Source of the DNA: Diphasiastrum complanatum
Taxonomy: Eukaryota; Streptophyta; Lycopodiopsida; Lycopodiales; Lycopodiaceae
DNA: 64,000 nt
Assembly: GCA_029204225.1 (NCBI GenBank)
Contig: CM055092.1
Span: forward strand, 80,515,271-80,579,270
Reading direction: 5' to 3'
Under the pieces are notes generated by a model, which worked only from the letters and a program-made list of their open reading frames with translations, had not been told where the DNA came from and did no database searches. Position 1 is the first letter of the stretch, and each line of letters starts with the position of its first letter. The position numbers were made by a program, and so were the translations under genes. This document shows positions 60,032-64,000 of the stretch, piece after piece.

Positions 60032-63000
60032 TCAGCAAATTAAATACTGAAAACAAATAAAATGAAAAAATATATTGAGATCAGGCTTGCTAAACTGGCG
60101 GAGCAGGCTGCCAAAACTTGCGTAATCGGCTGCCATGTACCGGAGTATCAAATTGTTTCCATCCAAGTGCTCAAGAATTACTACGCCATAGTTCATAATT
60201 TCCTTCACTTTATACGGACTTTCACCAGTAAACTTCAACTTACCCTTGATCAGCTTGGTTTTGTACATCAATGCAAGATCTCTTGCTTCCAGATCTTTCT
60301 TGTGCAATCGACGATCGTGCCATGCCTTGTGGCGGGCTTTCTCTGTTGCTAAGGCATGAACTGCCATCAATCATGTTTCACATAATTTGTGCAACGCTTC
60401 ATGACGAAGTTGTAAAGATTGATCATCATTTAATCGTTCCGTTGCTGCTATGCGTAAAGATGGGATTAAAAATTCAATTGGCATAACAGCATCTTGACCA
60501 CAAACCAATTGAAAAGGTGTTTGATTTGTACTATTTTTGTAAGCAGTTCTGAATGCCCATAATGCTGCATACAGTTTATGTTCCCAATCAGACTGACTAC
60601 TTCAACTGTCTTTGTCATAATGGTGCAGAAAATCCTATTGGAAGATTCAGCTTGGCCATTCCCTTTGGGATAATAGGGAGTACTAAATCTGTGTATAACA
60701 AACAAATCTTTCAATAAACACTTTATTGTTTGATTAACAAAGTGTGTATCCCGATCACTGACAATTTTGATCGGACATCCAAATCTGATTATAATATTTG
60801 CATATAGAAACTTGGCCGTAGATTTTGCATCAGCCGCTTTGACAGCTTTGGCTTCAACCCACTTGGTCATATAATAAGTTGCGACGATAATGTATCGGGC
60901 CTGAGATCCTTGCGTAGAGTGATGAATAGGACCAACATAATCCAGTCCCCATTTTTCAAACGGTGCTTGCGATAAAACCAGATGTAAGGGTTCATAATTT
61001 TGTCGAGTAGGCCGTCATGCTCGCTGGCAGACATCACATGTCTGAATAAAATTTTCAGTGTCCTTATGAAGCGTAGGCCACCAACAACCGGATTGCAAAA
61101 GTTTGCGAACAGTAATATCTGTAGAGAAGTGTCCTCCACCCATGCCATCATGTGAAAACATGATTAGATCTGGTACTTCATGCGGGTAAAACACATCTTC
61201 GTAAAATATTATCTGGATCCACGACGATACAATTGTCCTGCAATTAATTGATAAGGTTGACCCTTATGAATCATTGTCTTTTCTCTACTTTTGTCAAAGA
61301 GTCATTCGGTTGTCCTAGCATCAGGTACTCAACAATATCTGCCGCCCACTCAAGTACTGCTTCAACATAGAACAACGCATCATCTAGCAGTTCATCATCC
61401 ACTTCAGTATTAACTGGTGCAGATTCAATTCGTGAAACATGATCGGCTAGATAATGTTGCTTCCCCTTTCTGACCACAATTCGAAAGTCAAATTTAGTCA
61501 ATAATAATAACAATCTTGCAATACGTCCAATATTACACATCTTATTTACCAAGTAACAATTGATGATCCGTATAAAATGCAAAATGCGTTTCCATGAGGT
61601 AGTGACGAAATTTTCAAACAGAAAAAATCATGGCTAGCGCTTCACGTTCTGTTGTTGAATAATTCTTCTGTAAGCTGTCTGCTTGCAAATCGTATAGGAG
61701 AATCCTTCTTATAGTCACCTGGCTGCGTCAAAACTAATCCAATGGCATATTTTGAGGCATCCGTATGAACATGAAACTCTAATGTCCAATCTGGAGAACG
61801 CATAATTGGTGTTGAAGATAATGCTTTTTTTTAACTTTTCAAAGGCTTTTAACGCCTCTACTGTTCAAATAGGAACAATAGTTAATTTGTATATAGGTCG
61901 TGCTAAATCCGCAAAGAAGATAATAAAAATTCGATAGTAGTTCGCATAATCCATAAACACATAAACTCCTCGAATTGTTGCTGGCGGTGGCAATTCCACA
62001 ATAACTTTTGATCTTAGAGTAATCGGTGGCAATACCATGTCTTATATCACATGTCCAAGCACGACTCCGTGAGAAACCCATATCTGGATTTTTCTGGATT
62101 TAGAGAAATCTGATATTTGCGGCATCTTTCAAAGACTTTCTCCAATCGATCCAGGTGGTCTGTATTTGTACTATGAACTTCAAGTCGTCCAAGTAAATTT
62201 CAAGGAATTTCTACAAATAATCTTTATAGGCAAATTGCATTACTCTTTGGAATGAACTTGGTGCATTACAGAGTCCAAACGACATTACTTTGTAAGCATA
62301 GGTGCCCCATTCTGTTGCAAAAGCAATTTTGTGGTGATCGCAGGTGCAATCTTAACCTGGTGTAACCACTAAATCCATCCAAGAAACTATAAGCTTCCGC
62401 TCCAGCAGGCGATCCAAAATGCTTTCAGTAAAAGGTAACGGTTTAGGGTCCTTTCCATGTCACTTTATTCAATGCTTGAGATTCACACAGATTTGCAATT
62501 TCCCATTTTTCTTAGGAACAATGACAATCGGTAAATCCATTCGTATGCTGATCTCATAAATGAAATCAGCGTCAAGCAATCTATGAAATTCTTTCTTTAT
62601 CAGATCTGCCACATTAGGATTACAACAATAGAACTTTGTAACCTTTGGTAATGCATCAAGTACTAAAGTATGGTATGTTCAATGACTGATGTCAAAATAC
62701 CCTTCAAATCTTGATAAGTCCATGCAAAGCAATCTTGATAGTTAATAAGTAAACAAACGGAGTGCTTGATACTGTTCAGAGTAAGTTGTGATCCCACTTG
62801 TACAATCTTTTTCGGTTCTCCTGGTTCTGCAAGATTCATTGGCTGCGTCCTAGCTTAGCCATCGTAACCTCTTTAGATTCCGGCATGTGTTCTTCAGGTT
62901 CACGATGTGCTTTAGGTAACATGATAACCACATCATCCAGTGTATAATGTTTAAAATGCTCTATGGCATATCATGCTGGACTACATTTGCTTGTTCTTTT

Positions 63001-64000
63001 TCGAAAGGACTGTCTTGGATCTTCGTTTAGTCTTCTTAGCATGAATTGATCGTGGAGGTGATGACTTTCGGGATGATAAATCTTTCTTCACAGGTGAAGA
63101 CTTCCTAGACAATGATGTCTTGCTGGAAATCTGACTTGAAGAATCATTCTTGACTTTTTCTTTGCCTTTATCCAATAGAGGTGGCACTTTCTTTGAGTCG
63201 ATCTTTCGAGGGGAATTTTCTCATTTCATGACCATATTATAATGTTGCTTTGCTTGTTTCTTCGTCATCAAACTGTGATCCTGTCTCCCTTCAATATAAC
63301 TACTTTGGGTGATTTGATTGTTGGTTCATCAGGAACATTACGCACTCAAATCTGGTCGGATCCATATGATGTAGAATCTGTTCAATTCGTAAGTTCTGCA
63401 TTGTCATTATAAGTTAAGCATGGCTCATTGGTATGAGCTCATCCTCAATTGAATCTTGTATAGGTTTCGTTGATATCCAAGCTACATTCAACACATTTAG
63501 TGGAAACGTGCTTGGCGTATCCAAAGTTCGATCTAACAAGGAAATCTCACTCATCTCTGACTTGACTATCTTGGTGACACATATATCCTGCTGTACAATC
63601 AATTGTTACAAGAGCTTCATTCCAATTGACAGTATCCGTTTTGAGAATCGTAGTGAACTCCCAATTTTTTCTCTGGTCGATTACAAGTGTGATCCGTTGT
63701 TGATGAATCGTCATCCGCTTTTGAACCACTGGCTTGATAGTCCAAGTCGTAGGATCAACTTTAACTGCACGTTCAAGATTTTTCAAAGTTATTTTGTCGG
63801 TACCCCAGTTATGAATTACTTGCGCAACTCGTAACCAAGGACATCCTAAGAGAACTCGGTAGACATTTGGTTGCCTTCTGGTAAGTCCAATCACGACGAA
63901 AGTATGATGAACTGTACTCCTGCAATCTTGACAGGTATATCTTCTACATTCATCGTGGACGAATTGTCGTTTGATCAACTAGCTTAATAGCAAAATTAGT
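60032..64000 (-). pseudogene. Ty3/gypsy pol polyprotein remnant (runs off window)
   Basis: Minus strand, from 63978 down: retropepsin end (RVLLGCPWLRVAQVIHNWG, 63860-63800), a basic Lys/Ser-rich linker (63187-62981), RT (FAWTYQDLKGI near 62710; LSLFLRKMGNCKSV near 62500), RNase H (HTDASKYAIGLVLTQPGD near 61750-61700; LLTKFDFRIVVRKGKQHYLADHVSR near 61470), the zinc-binding and core parts of integrase (61151-60867; MTKWVEAKAV, then GCPIKIVSDRDTHF and YYPKGNGQAESSN, 60870-60640), and the integrase C-terminus (KARHKAWHDRR..GDL-like..LEHLDGNNLILR, 60350-60130). Protease-RT-RH-IN order defines Ty3/gypsy. Many stops and shifts, most in 61,590-62,830, make it inactive. Gag and the 5' LTR lie beyond the right edge. 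Confidence 0.88.

Noticed and set aside
63433-63834. Plus-strand 133-aa frame
   Set aside because: Antisense shadow of the gypsy retropepsin region, which has clear family motifs on the minus strand.

Overview
The window is repeat-rich nuclear DNA from a land plant with a large genome. The evidence is: several Ty1/copia and Ty3/gypsy LTR retrotransposons with plant-type primer-binding sites; plant-type telomere motifs (TTTAGGG); a plant DUF659/hAT-like transposase gene; a plant prolyl 4-hydroxylase gene split by GT-AG introns, one of 3.4 kb; and very long (GA)n, (GT)n and (TA)n tracts. The style (long GA/CT tracts, large introns, decayed elements) suggests a fern or other non-flowering vascular plant, but the sequence alone does not settle this. 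Nothing bacterial, viral-vector or CRISPR-like was seen.

Layout. 1-3.2 kb: internally deleted copia element, with a candidate 3' LTR. 3.25-5.2 kb: degenerate array carrying a recurrent GTTGACGAAC..GTTCGTCAAC palindrome. 5.3-6.9 kb: foldback repeats. 7.0-8.3 kb and 16.8-19.8 kb: two arrays of the same ~365-bp repeat in opposite orientation. Between them lie simple repeats, a GC-rich palindrome block, a short telomere-like tract, a chimeric hAT-transposase/zinc-finger gene (11.27-13.66 kb) and a CT-tract repeat that recurs at 46.4 kb. 20.1-21.2 kb: pseudogene with a GHTHEDVD motif. 21.6-22.5 kb: compound GA/GT minisatellite. 22.6-25.9 kb: two minus-strand copia remnants. 26.5-26.8 kb: long foldback. 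29.0-29.9 kb: AT-rich minisatellite. 31.6-33.0 kb: simple repeats. 33.7-34.4 kb: candidate minus-strand LTR.

The one apparently intact host gene is a prolyl 4-hydroxylase at 37,572-42,980 (seven exons, 284 aa, all catalytic residues present). Downstream are two tRNA-derived SINE-like heads (43.08 and 47.64 kb), short tandem repeats and a copia fragment (50.7-51.3 kb). A structurally complete Ty1/copia element with both LTRs, PBS, PPT and a candidate 5-bp target duplication follows (52,046-57,913). The right end (59.0-64.0 kb) is a decayed minus-strand Ty3/gypsy element that carries an extra reading frame beyond integrase.

The genes do not form a pathway. The window is one host gene embedded in layered transposable-element debris. 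The features most worth following are the in-frame fusion of a DUF659 transposase to a reverse-transcriptase-type zinc finger, the inverted satellite arrays around it, and the extra gypsy reading frame. Exon joins, repeat periods and identities were read by eye.
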